Shown: in pieces, positions 24,830-33,468 of the stretch
Layout of the letters: each line of letters opens with the position of its first letter
Position numbering within the stretch: the first letter of the stretch is position 1
Source of the DNA: an uncultured Bacillota bacterium
GTDB taxonomy: Bacteria > Bacillota_I > Bacilli_A > Erysipelotrichales > Coprobacillaceae
Reading direction: 5' to 3'
Assembly: GCA_949290865.1 (NCBI GenBank)
Contig: CASETM010000068.1
Span: forward strand, 1-41,851
DNA length: 41,851 bases
Made by a program: the position numbers and the translations under genes
The notes under the pieces: model-generated
What the model saw: only the letters and a program-made list of their open reading frames with translations
What the model was told of the DNA's origin: nothing
The model's database searches: none

Positions 24830-25510
24830 ATGAAATCAATGTACAGGATACTAATCATTGATGATGATCAGGCAATTTTGGATATGCTGAAACTGCAGCT
24901 GGAATGGGAAAATTATCTTGTCGATACAGCAGTAAACGGTAAAGAGGCCTTGAACAAACTTACCAGTACCCCTGATCTGATTTTACTGGATATTCAGATG
25001 GAAGGGATGAGTGGTCTGGAACTATGTCAAAAAATTCGGCAGTATGTTTCTGTTCCTATCATATTTTTAACTGCTAAAGTGACGCAGGAAGATAAAATCA
25101 ATGGTTTTATTGCTGGTGGTGATGACTATATAACAAAACCGTTTGCCATCGACGAACTTCTGATAAGAATTTCGGCTCATTTACGTCGAGAAGAAAGAAG
25201 TCGTACTAAAATGAAAATAAGATTTTCTAAAGAAATGATCATTGATTATCTGGAACGCAGTGTTTACATAAATGAACAGCGTCTAGACTTTTCCCAAAAA
25301 GAATTTGAAATTATCCAGTTATTATCGATGAATGCAGGACAGGTTTTTGATAGAGAGAAGATTTATCAGCAGATTTGGGGTATTGATGGTCAGGGAGATA
25401 ACACTGTTGTCAAAGAACATATCAGAAAGATCAGAGCGAAAATTGCTGTCTGGAGTGATGAGCCATATATTACAACAGTTTGGGGGATCGGCTATAAATG
25501 GGAAAAATAA
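24830..25510 (+). CDS. OmpR-family response regulator of the decaying locus
   Basis: The 226-residue regulator is intact: DDDQ near residue 12, phosphoacceptor D54 (LLDIQMEGMSG), a YITKPFAI lysine and a winged-helix domain ending TVWGIGYKWEK. I start at the ATG at 24830, preceded by AAGGAAGTGG. The following kinase, ATPase and permease genes all carry disabling lesions, so this regulator may no longer have its cognate kinase or exporter. Confidence 0.86.
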   Translation: MKSMYRILIIDDDQAILDMLKLQLEWENYLVDTAVNGKEALNKLTSTPDLILLDIQMEGMSGLELCQKIRQYVSVPIIFLTAKVTQEDKINGFIAGGDDYITKPFAIDELLIRISAHLRREERSRTKMKIRFSKEMIIDYLERSVYINEQRLDFSQKEFEIIQLLSMNAGQVFDREKIYQQIWGIDGQGDNTVVKEHIRKIRAKIAVWSDEPYITTVWGIGYKWEK

Positions 25511-25516
25511 GGACAT

Positions 25517-26705
25517 ATGTAAAAAATATTTCATTAAAAAATCGTTGATTCTTTTTGCGATAGTTTATATTGGTATCGTTTTGATGATGACCATAGTGAC
25601 CGTTTTGCCACTCAATGCCTGGAAAGAACATATTCTCGAACAGCGATCGATCCATATCTATGATTATGCTATACAAAATGAAGGAATAGATTATGGGGTG
25701 ACATTGGTCGATCCGCAGGGATATGAATTTGAAGCATTAAGCGGTCGTGATCTTTACCTATACTGGATGGCAAATATTTTTATCATCATGCTGCCTTTTC
25801 TGTATATTATCATTGGTTCGATTTTGATGGCGAAACTTTATTATAAACTCAAAATCAAAATGCCGTTACTTCATCTGTATGAAGGTGTTAAGCATATTGC
25901 CAATGAAGATCTGGATTTTTCGCTGACATATCAAAGTGAAGATGAACTGGGGAAATTGTGTGCGGCTTTTGAAAGCATGAAAAATGAATTACAGAAAAGT
26001 TATTTGCAGCTATGGCAGATGCTGGCAGAGCGTAAAGCTTTAACAGCATCGATTGCACATGATCTAAGGACCCCTTTAACCGTTATCATGGGATATCTTG
26101 ATTATCTGGAAAAAGTCGGGCAACAGCAAAAATTAAATGATGATATATTGATTTCTACAGTTCAAAATATCAAAGCGGCGACCCAACGTTTGGAAAGATA
26201 TGCGACAAGTATTAGAAATATAGAAAAAATCGATGATGTTAAACTCAATGATCGGTCATTTGATCTAAAAAAATATCTCAATGAACTCCAGCGTGAATTT
26301 ACTTTAATTGCATCAAAGCACCACTGTATTTTTCAACTGCAGGATCTAAGTGTTTCATCGATGATATGTACTGATCAAGAAATGTTTACAAAAATACTGG
26401 AAAATATCTTTGATAATGCTTTACGCTACTGTCAGATCATGATCAAAATGACAGTTTATGAAGATCATGATGATTTCTTTGTGATCATTGAAGATGATGG
26501 TAATGGGTTTTCATCACAGGATCTGAAAAATGCAACGTCATTTTTTTACAGCACATCAGCAAGCCATGGTGGTTTTGGTATTAGCTTATCGATCTGTCAG
26601 ATCTTATGTAAATAGATGGGTGGTCAACTGCTTTTGGAAAATAACAGTGATCGTGGTGCCAAGGTCACTGTCCAGATAAAAAATAAACACTTGGCTGAAA
26701 ATTGA
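25517..26705 (+). pseudogene. sensor histidine kinase, start damaged and C-terminus cut by an amber codon
   Basis: The reading frame encodes two membrane helices (first about IKKSLILFAIVYIGIVLMM, second about MANIFIIMLPFLYIIIGS), a HAMP-like linker, the phosphoacceptor motif SIAHDLRTPLTVI, the N box ENIFDNALRYC, G1 EDDGNG and G2 GGFGISLSIC. Two faults are visible. The only ATG near the ribosome binding site (25517) is followed at once by TAA, and removing one T would give ATG-AAA-AAA in the kinase frame. An in-frame TAG at 26613-26615 precedes 29 more in-frame codons (MGGQLLLENNSDRGAK...) that form the normal end of the kinase. A CAG-to-TAG change would explain it. A shortened kinase from the TTG at 25545 cannot be excluded. 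Confidence 0.75.
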
Positions 26706-26752
26706 CATTTATATGAAATAATCTCCTTAAGGTGAAAAAAGGAGATTTTTTT

Positions 26753-27630
26753 ATGGAGATTCAAATCGAACATTTAAGCAAAAAATATGGCAACAAAAAA
26801 ATACTGGATGATATCTGTCTACATATTCCGACAGGTATGTATGGTCTGTTAGGTGAAAATGGTGCTGGTAAAACCACTTTGATGCGTATTCTGGCAACGA
26901 CGTTACCATTAACGGAAGGATATGTCAAAATGGATGGGATCGACCTTCAAGACAGCCAGCGGATCCGTCAGATCATTGGCTATCTGCCGCAGGAGTTTTC
27001 CGTATATCCGCATATGAGCGTTTATGAAGTCCTGGATTATCTGGGAATTCTGGCTCAGATTCCCCGTAAAACAAGAAAAACCCGTATCAATAGTCTTTAA
27101 AAATGGTTCATTCAGAAGGCCAAAAGCATAAACGTTTTAAAAATCTTTCTGGAGGAATGAAACGACGTTTAGGAATTGCTCAGGCACTGTTGAATAATCC
27201 TCTTATCCTGATCATTGATGAACCGACTGCGGGACTGGATACTGAAGAAAGACTGCATTTTTACAATCTGTTGGTCGAACTGGCCATGCAACGCATTGTG
27301 ATCTTATCAACGCATATTGCTAGTGATATTGAAGCAACCTGCAGTGATGTGGCGATATTATGTCATGGCCAGATCATTTTTAACGGAGATATCGATATTT
27401 TGATTCAAAAGGCAGCAGGAAAGATATATACTGTCACCATTTTTGCGGATGAACTAGATGATTTTAAAAAGCAACATACTATCATCAGTATTCATCAGCA
27501 TCAAAAAGCCATTTCCTGTCGCTTTATTTGTGAAAAGCAGCCTGAGTCTCACTGGCTGGCCTGTCAGCCAACTTTAGAAGACAGCTATATGTATATCATG
27601 TCTAAACACAAAGCAAGGGAGGTTGAGTAA
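26753..27630 (+). pseudogene. ABC transporter ATP-binding protein split by a frameshift
   Basis: The first part (26753-27100) has Walker A GENGAGKTT, the Q-loop LPQEFSVYP and stops at a TAA just after RKTRINSL. The second part (27103-27630) lies in another frame and has the signature NLSGGMKRRLGIA, Walker B LILIIDEPTAGLD and the switch histidine STHIA. Adding one T in the CTTTAAAAA tract at 27095-27103 joins them as NSLLKMVHSEG, matching the continuous family sequence. Neither half can hydrolyse ATP alone. AAAGGAG precedes the ATG. The whole would be about 292 residues. Confidence 0.88.
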
Positions 27631-29598
27631 ATGCTGTATTTGAAAGAACTGAAAAAAGTGTGTTTTAGTATTGTTTATCTTTTATTTCTGGGAATTCTGC
27701 TTTTTAACTGGTATGAAAATTATTATGGCATAACAGCCAGTCAGATTGAAGGCGCACAAGGGAAACAGTCATTTTCAGATGTTGTTTCACAAACCTCAAT
27801 TCTGACAAAACCAGAAAAAGGTGATGATCATTATGGCTGGAAACAAAAAGAAGTACCAGAGAAAATTATGTGTGGTGCCACCGATAAACTGATCATGGAA
27901 TACTTAAATAATTCTTATGCAACATATCCATTTCACTATTATAAAGAAGTTGTTTTAGATGAGAATGAACAGAAAGAAATTCTGGCAATCATCGAAGAGG
28001 TGACCGGACTATCAGAAAATCAGATTGAAAACCTGCCCGATGGTTATTTTCCAGCTGTCAATGGCAATATCATTCATATCAATGAAGAATTAACCGAAAG
28101 CAGTGATGGTGGCTATCGCATTCAGTCAGAAAGTCAGGAAAGTCATACAAGCCAGTTTGTCAGTCAGGTTTCTTATCAGCGCTTTAAAGAACTGATGAAA
28201 AAGGCAGAAAAGATCATTGGCAGGGGTTCTTATTATTCGCAGGATATGCTGCTGACTTATTATGGTCAGGCGGAAATGACTTATGAAGAGGCGATGGCTG
28301 AATATCAGCAGACGATCAGTGAGGACAGGGTCAGTATTGCTTTTGCCAGACTGTATTGTGACTATATGACAAGGATCATTGGTTTTTATCCAGTGTTTCT
28401 TGTGGTGATGCTTTATCTTAAAGATCGAAGATTTAGAATGAATGAAATAATCTATGTCAAACAGACAAAACCTGTAAAACTGATAACGATGCGAACTTTA
28501 GCGCTTCTAACTGCGGTCACGGTACCAGTCATCCTTTTAAGCTTTGAATCACTGTTTTTGCTGATAAAATACAGTGTTGAAACAGGAGTAGCTATTGATG
28601 TTCTGGCATTTGTTAAATATATTTTGTGATGGCTGCTGCCAACAGCTTTGGTCGTTATAGGGCTAGCCACATTTGTTACCGTTTTGACCGGTACGCATCT
28701 GGCTATTGTTGGACAGTTTGTCCGGTGGTTTATTGATACATCGCTAACCGGATTGTCCGGTGATACAAAGGTGTATACATTAATGATTCGCCATAATATG
28801 TTAAATGGTGCTCAGATCATTCGCCAGGATTGGGAAATTATCTGGCTTAACAGGGGAATCATGCTGCTGTTAGCTATTGTATTCATGCTATTGGCGGTTT
28901 ATTTTTATCAAAAAAATGCAAAGGATATTTCAATAATGATGACAGGTATCAGAAATGGTATGGATTTTTTAAAAAAAGATTTTTGGCTCACTTTTCGCTA
29001 TAGTCTGTTTCTGGCTGCTGGCTATCTTTTGGTGATACCAGTGATCAGAGGAATTGCTCATCTTGATGCGATTCAGTCAGCACAGTGTCTGTCGCAGACT
29101 TTTTCGTTAATGGCAATGATCCTTTTTGTCCCGGTGGTCGCACCAGAAATGAATCCAGATATCGGGGAAATTATTTATTCTAAAAGCTGGTCATATGCAC
29201 ATACAGTTATGATTCGTCTGTGCTTGGCGCTGGTCATGCTTATATGTATGATCATTGGATTTGCATATGTGATGAAATATCATGGCTGTCAGTTTCCTTA
29301 TGGAATATATGTTAGCTGTACAATCATATATACAGCAACATTAGGGATCATGAGCCTGTTTATAACAATGTTGACACGTCATGTTCTTGCTGGCTATCTC
29401 TTTGTTATCAGTTACTGGTCATGCTGTCAAAGTCAGATTATCTCTCAAGACAGTATTTATTATCTTTTTGCGATTGCTGATGGTCGTTTTGTGGTGACAA
29501 AAGTAATTGTTACACTGTTGCTTTTGTTTTTGATGGGAATAGGAATGATTGTTTTTTTTAAAAAAGATGAAAACTCATGGAGAATATTTTCTCTATGA
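27631..29598 (+). pseudogene. large ABC transporter permease interrupted by an in-frame TGA
   Basis: One frame runs for 655 residues but contains a TGA at 28627-28629, between FVKYIL and WLLPTALVVIGLATF. A TGG-to-TGA change would account for it. The first part has one N-terminal span (about 8-24), a long extracytoplasmic region (about 25-245) rich in charged residues, and spans near 255-272 and 290-315. The second part has at least eight hydrophobic segments. The layout suits a two-segment ABC-2-like permease that works with the preceding ATPase. Many other genes here end at TGA, so read-through as tryptophan is unlikely. Confidence 0.82.
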
Positions 29599-29605
29599 GT
29601 TTTTT
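29570..29605 (+). terminator. terminator of the decaying operon
   Basis: AAAACTCAT (29570-29578) pairs with ATGAGTTTT (29595-29603), with further GAGAA/TTCTC pairing in the loop, then TTTTTT. The permease stop codon lies in the downstream arm. Confidence 0.85.
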
Positions 29606-29652
29606 GGTTTCCTGATAGTTGATTTTATTTCGTAAAGTCGCGTTTCGTTCCA

Positions 29653-29681
29653 TTGAATGCGAAATATGCGCATTCTATAAT
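29653..29681 (+). promoter_or_regulatory. promoter with operator in the spacer, XRE gene
   Basis: TTGAAT (29653-29658), 17 bp, TATAAT (29676-29681). An inverted repeat GAATGCG (29655-29661) and CGCATTC (29669-29675) with a 7-nt spacer occupies almost the whole spacer. Binding there would block RNA polymerase, so autorepression by the XRE protein encoded next is likely. Confidence 0.7.
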
Positions 29682-29701
29682 GATGATAAGGAGGATAGTT
29701 T

Positions 29702-30817
29702 ATGAATACATTGAAAATTGCTGATAATCTGGTACGACTGAGACATGAAAAGAAAATCACTCAGCAGCAGTTGGCTGATTTTGTGGGAGTGACCAAAGCA
29801 TCAGTTTCAAAATGGGAAAAAGATGTCAGTAAACCTGATATAACAATCTTGCCGGTAATCGCTGCCTATTTTGATGTAACCATTGATGAACTTATTGGTT
29901 ATGTTCCTGAACTGTCTAAAGAACAGATACAAAGAATATATGTTAGATTTTCTAATGATTTTGCGACAAAAGAATATAAGGAGGTTGAAATTGAACTGAA
30001 GCTGCTAATTAAGAAGTATTATGCCTGTTATCCTTTTATTCTTCAGATGTGTATTCTTCTTTTCAATCATTACCAGTTGGCAAAAGATCAGGCCATGACA
30101 GTGCTCGATGATATTGATCATTTGTGTCAGCATATTATCGATGACTGTGATGATATCAAGATCTGTCATGATGCCAGGATTTTTCAGACGATGATTCAAT
30201 TGCAGATGGGAAATTATGAAACTGCCATTAAAACCTTGGAATATGAAACAAATCCCAGTCGACTGTCAAATCAAAGTGATATTTTAATGATCATGGCATA
30301 TCTAATGAAAGATGACATGACAAAAGCCTGCAGTTTTGCCCAAATTGCCATGTATCAGCATCTGGTATCTTTCATTGGCATTGCTGCACAGTATGTTTTT
30401 ATGCAAAAAAATGATATTTCTGCTTTTGAAAAAACGGTTTCTCGCATTGAAAGTGTTATTGATACTTATCACATTGATCGTTTAAATGCCAATATTGTCT
30501 GTTCATTTGAATATCAGACAGCACTTGTTTATCTGCATTTTGATAATAAAGGATGTGCTTTGGATCATTTAGAAAAATATGTCAGTACGCTAAAACTTTT
30601 ATTAAGCGAAGATATGATCTGTCTTCATGGTGATGATTATTTCCATAAAATCGATGAATGGATAGATAGCCTGGATTTAGGGGCACATCCACCACGTGAT
30701 AGAAAAAGTGTACTGAAAGATGTTGAAATATCATTGGAAAATCCTGTTTTTGACTGTTTAAGAGAAAGTGACAGATTTCAAATGCTGAAATTACAGATAA
30801 AGGAGCTGATCGTATGA
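29702..30817 (+). CDS. XRE-family regulator with TPR-like C-terminal domain
   Basis: The 371-residue protein has a clear Cro/C1-type helix-turn-helix at residues 6-62 (LVRLRHEKKITQQQLADFVG, then TKASVSKWEKDVSKPDI and FDVTIDELIGY). The rest is helical, with paired helices such as FILQMCILLFNHYQLAKDQA and ETAIKTLEYE that look like TPR repeats, as in Rgg/PlcR-like peptide-sensing regulators. An intracellular peptide ligand is therefore possible but unproven. The gene overlaps the next one by 4 nt (ATGA) and heads an operon with a small membrane protein and an ABC exporter. Confidence 0.82.
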   Translation: MNTLKIADNLVRLRHEKKITQQQLADFVGVTKASVSKWEKDVSKPDITILPVIAAYFDVTIDELIGYVPELSKEQIQRIYVRFSNDFATKEYKEVEIELKLLIKKYYACYPFILQMCILLFNHYQLAKDQAMTVLDDIDHLCQHIIDDCDDIKICHDARIFQTMIQLQMGNYETAIKTLEYETNPSRLSNQSDILMIMAYLMKDDMTKACSFAQIAMYQHLVSFIGIAAQYVFMQKNDISAFEKTVSRIESVIDTYHIDRLNANIVCSFEYQTALVYLHFDNKGCALDHLEKYVSTLKLLLSEDMICLHGDDYFHKIDEWIDSLDLGAHPPRDRKSVLKDVEISLENPVFDCLRESDRFQMLKLQIKELIV

Positions 30818-31023
30818 GTCATTTTCATATAGAAGAATTTCTGGTTTTTCTGATTCCTTTGATCATCGTTGAAATGATTTTGCTTGGTTATACGTTGTGG
30901 CATATTTTTACGCATGACAGTTATAAACATGGAACAAGATGGATATGGTGTATCATTGTCATTATTGGAATACAGTTTATTGGACCAGTTCTTTATTTTA
31001 TTTTTGGAAAAGAGGATGAGTGA
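30814..31023 (+). CDS. small two-span membrane protein, PLDc_N-like
   Basis: A 69-residue protein with two hydrophobic helices (about 8-27 and 43-63). The pattern (FLVFLIPLIIVEMILLGYTLWHI, then a WIWCIIVIIGIQFIGPVLYFIFG ending) matches the phospholipase-D nuclease N-terminal-like domain, often encoded alone next to ABC exporter genes in Bacillota. It probably sits in the membrane beside the exporter; its role is unknown. It overlaps both neighbours (ATGA upstream; its TGA overlaps the ATPase ATG). Confidence 0.8.
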   Translation: MSHFHIEEFLVFLIPLIIVEMILLGYTLWHIFTHDSYKHGTRWIWCIIVIIGIQFIGPVLYFIFGKEDE

Positions 31024-31922
31024 TGGATATTTTACAAATAAGAGATTTGACAGTTCAATTTGGGAATCATCATGTTATTGATCATTTAAATCTATCGGTT
31101 CCTGAACATTCTGTTTTTGGCTTTATTGGTGAAAATGGTGCAGGAAAAACAACAACGATGAAAGTGATTGCTGGCTTGCTGCCAGCATGGCAGGGGACGG
31201 TCATGGTCAATGGAAACCAGGTTTGTTATGGTGAGAATACGACCAGCCAGTACATTGGCTATCTTCCAGATGTTCCTGAATTTTATGGCTTTATGACGGC
31301 ATATCAGTATCTTCAATTTTGTGGAGAACTGACAGGAATGGAAAAAGTCAAGATCAAAGCAAAAGCTGAAGAATTGTTGAATCTGGTGGGCTTGAAAAAC
31401 AATCGCAAAAGTATCAGAACTTTTTCGCGAGGAATGAAACAAAGATTAGGAATAGCTCAGGCATTGTTGAATTCACCACGACTGCTGATCTGTGATGAGC
31501 CAACCTCAGCTTTGGATCCAACGGGAAGAAAAGATATCCTGGATATTCTTTACAGTGTCAAAGAAACAACAACAGTCCTGTTTTCAACGCATATTTTATC
31601 GGATGTTGAGCGCATATGTGATCGTGTTGCATTGCTTGATAAAGGCAAAATTGTATGGCAGGGAACATTGCCGGATATCAGAAATTTTCGAAGAGGCAAT
31701 AAAATATGTATTGAATTTGACAACAGGGAAGATATGAATCGAATCTGTCAATATTTTCCTGATGCTGTATCATCAGGAATGATGATATATTTTATAGAAA
31801 ATGAGTATACCCATATGCTTTCAATCATGAGATTTTTAGCTGAACAAGAGATAAGTGTGAAAAAAATAGAACGGCTTGAATCGTCTTTAGAAGAGCTGTT
31901 TTTGGAGGTGACAGGAAAGTGA
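31023..31922 (+). CDS. ABC transporter ATP-binding protein
   Basis: The 299-residue ATPase has Walker A GENGAGKTT, Q-loop LPDVPEFYGF, signature FSRGMKQRLGIAQAL, Walker B LLICDEPTSALD and a switch histidine in STHIL. A C-terminal domain of about 85 residues (KICIEFDNREDM onward) is typical of BcrA/NatA-type exporters. I take the ATG at 31023, 6 nt after GAGGA, over the GTG just before it. The gene is coupled to the small membrane protein upstream and the permease downstream (4-nt overlap). Confidence 0.86.
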   Translation: MDILQIRDLTVQFGNHHVIDHLNLSVPEHSVFGFIGENGAGKTTTMKVIAGLLPAWQGTVMVNGNQVCYGENTTSQYIGYLPDVPEFYGFMTAYQYLQFCGELTGMEKVKIKAKAEELLNLVGLKNNRKSIRTFSRGMKQRLGIAQALLNSPRLLICDEPTSALDPTGRKDILDILYSVKETTTVLFSTHILSDVERICDRVALLDKGKIVWQGTLPDIRNFRRGNKICIEFDNREDMNRICQYFPDAVSSGMMIYFIENEYTHMLSIMRFLAEQEISVKKIERLESSLEELFLEVTGK

Positions 31923-32689
31923 AACAGTATAAAGTGTTTTTAAGCAAAGATATTCTAGAACAGATAAAAAGTCATAAAGGAATTGTAATCATCATTTTAT
32001 TTTGTATGGTGGGCATTATTTCTCCTGCCCTGGCGAAGCTGACACCGTGGTTTATTGAAATGTTTTCGCACGATCTTGCTGAAACAGGAATCAATATCGG
32101 CCAGATACAGGTTGATGCTGTAATGTCATGGACACAGTATTTTAAAAATATGACGATGATGCTGATTGTTTTTGTGGTCATGTTTAGTAATATTCTGGTT
32201 TCAGAATATGAAAGAGGGACATTGGTCATTCTGGTATCTAAAGGCTTGAAAAGAAAAAATATTCTTCTTTCTAAAATGAGTGTTTTAGTTTTGTTTTGGA
32301 CTATTGGATGTCTGTTAAGTTTTTTGATTACCTATATTTATACTGATTATTTTTGGGATAATGCGTTAATTGCTCAGTTGTTTTTTACCATGTTCTGTTT
32401 TTATCTTTTAGGACTGTATCTTTGTTCTTTGATCCTTCTGGCTTCTGTTATGACTAGATCACTTTCAATGGTTATCTTATTTACGGGTCTATGTTTTTTT
32501 TGGTTTTATTTACTGGGGCTGTTTCCTCAATTGACGATGTATGTTCCTGCTTCATTGTTAAACTATTCCACTTTATTGATGATGCCTCAAATTGAAATAA
32601 GTTATTACTATCCTGTGATCATAACTTTCATGCTTATTGTTGTTCATTTGATCGTATCATTGTTTTTATTTAGAAAAACCAGACTTTAA
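31919..32689 (+). CDS. ABC-2 type transporter permease
   Basis: The 256-residue protein has a short cytoplasmic start and six spans (about 20-40, 78-98, 120-140, 155-178, 185-205, 230-250), with the MFSNILVSEYERGTLVILVSKGLKRKNILLSK type segment after span 2 that is diagnostic of NatB/BcrB-like permeases. A GTG start overlaps the ATPase gene by 4 nt. It is the last gene of the XRE-controlled operon and faces the following minus-strand operon across a shared terminator. Confidence 0.85.
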   Translation: MKQYKVFLSKDILEQIKSHKGIVIIILFCMVGIISPALAKLTPWFIEMFSHDLAETGINIGQIQVDAVMSWTQYFKNMTMMLIVFVVMFSNILVSEYERGTLVILVSKGLKRKNILLSKMSVLVLFWTIGCLLSFLITYIYTDYFWDNALIAQLFFTMFCFYLLGLYLCSLILLASVMTRSLSMVILFTGLCFFWFYLLGLFPQLTMYVPASLLNYSTLLMMPQIEISYYYPVIITFMLIVVHLIVSLFLFRKTRL

Positions 32690-32697
32690 GAATAAAA

Positions 32698-32737
32698 ACA
32701 AGTTATTCGCTCTATGGCAGATAACTTGTTTTTTTTA
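32698..32737. terminator. bidirectional terminator between convergent exporter operons
   Basis: ACAAGTTAT (32698-32706) pairs with ATAACTTGT (32721-32729), extended by A/T pairs. A T run follows on both strands, so it can serve the plus-strand permease gene and the minus-strand permease gene at 32745. Confidence 0.8.
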
Positions 32738-32744
32738 AATGATA

Positions 32745-33467
32745 TTATTTTAATTCAGTTTGACGGATAATACGATAGCATCCTGATGCCAGTAGAATAA
32801 TAAGGATCAGAAAAGTAAAACCTGGCAACATATGATTGATCGTGCCATTGCCCATAAATCCCATCGTTTTCATCAAAAACTGAATAACTTCTGTGATCAT
32901 ATCTCTGGTAAGAACATAGCGGAATAAAGCAATGATCAGCAATATTAGACCACCAATAATAATACCCAGATAAATAGAAAGAAGCCTGCCCAGTTTATTG
33001 AGTGTCAGAATGATACAGAAGAATAAGCAGCACACAGTACTATATAGCAGAAATAACCATATCCAGTTCATAAGAATGTGATTATAGCCATAGATGGCAC
33101 CATAGACAGAAGAATAATTGGGATTGAACATATGAATCAGATTGCCAACGGCTGTATCAACCAGTGCCATGACTGCTGAAATGAAGCAGAACATCGAGGT
33201 CGTAGCGATAAAAATATAGCGACGGGAAAAGCCGTTTTGTATCAGCATTTTAAAATCATCATGGAAACCAAGAATACCAATAATACCAACATAGACCAAG
33301 GTATTGATTTCCAAACCGTTGGTACCAACATCTTCAAAAGATCCTAATACCAAACCAATAGTGAGTGTAATAAATGCAACGATCATATACTGGATCGCAT
33401 AGAAAATCCAGACATAACGCAATGATGTAGAACATTCATACTGAATGATAGATTTTAAGTTTTTCAT
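32745..33467 (-). CDS. ABC transporter permease of the second YtrA-type operon
   Basis: The 240-residue protein has about six hydrophobic segments (28-48, 55-65, 90-112, 128-158, 165-187, 218-236). A cytoplasmic DDFKMLIQNGFSRRYIF segment follows the second, resembling the cytoplasmic motif of ABC-2 permeases that handle cell-wall antibiotics. The ATPase gene ends one base upstream, so the two make an exporter. Confidence 0.82.
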   Translation of the reverse strand: MKNLKSIIQYECSTSLRYVWIFYAIQYMIVAFITLTIGLVLGSFEDVGTNGLEINTLVYVGIIGILGFHDDFKMLIQNGFSRRYIFIATTSMFCFISAVMALVDTAVGNLIHMFNPNYSSVYGAIYGYNHILMNWIWLFLLYSTVCCLFFCIILTLNKLGRLLSIYLGIIIGGLILLIIALFRYVLTRDMITEVIQFLMKTMGFMGNGTINHMLPGFTFLILIILLASGCYRIIRQTELK

Positions 33468-33468
33468 A

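Noticed and set aside
28627-28629. UGA read as tryptophan or selenocysteine
   Set aside because: Other genes here use TGA as a stop, and the neighbouring genes of the same operon are also broken. Decay is simpler.
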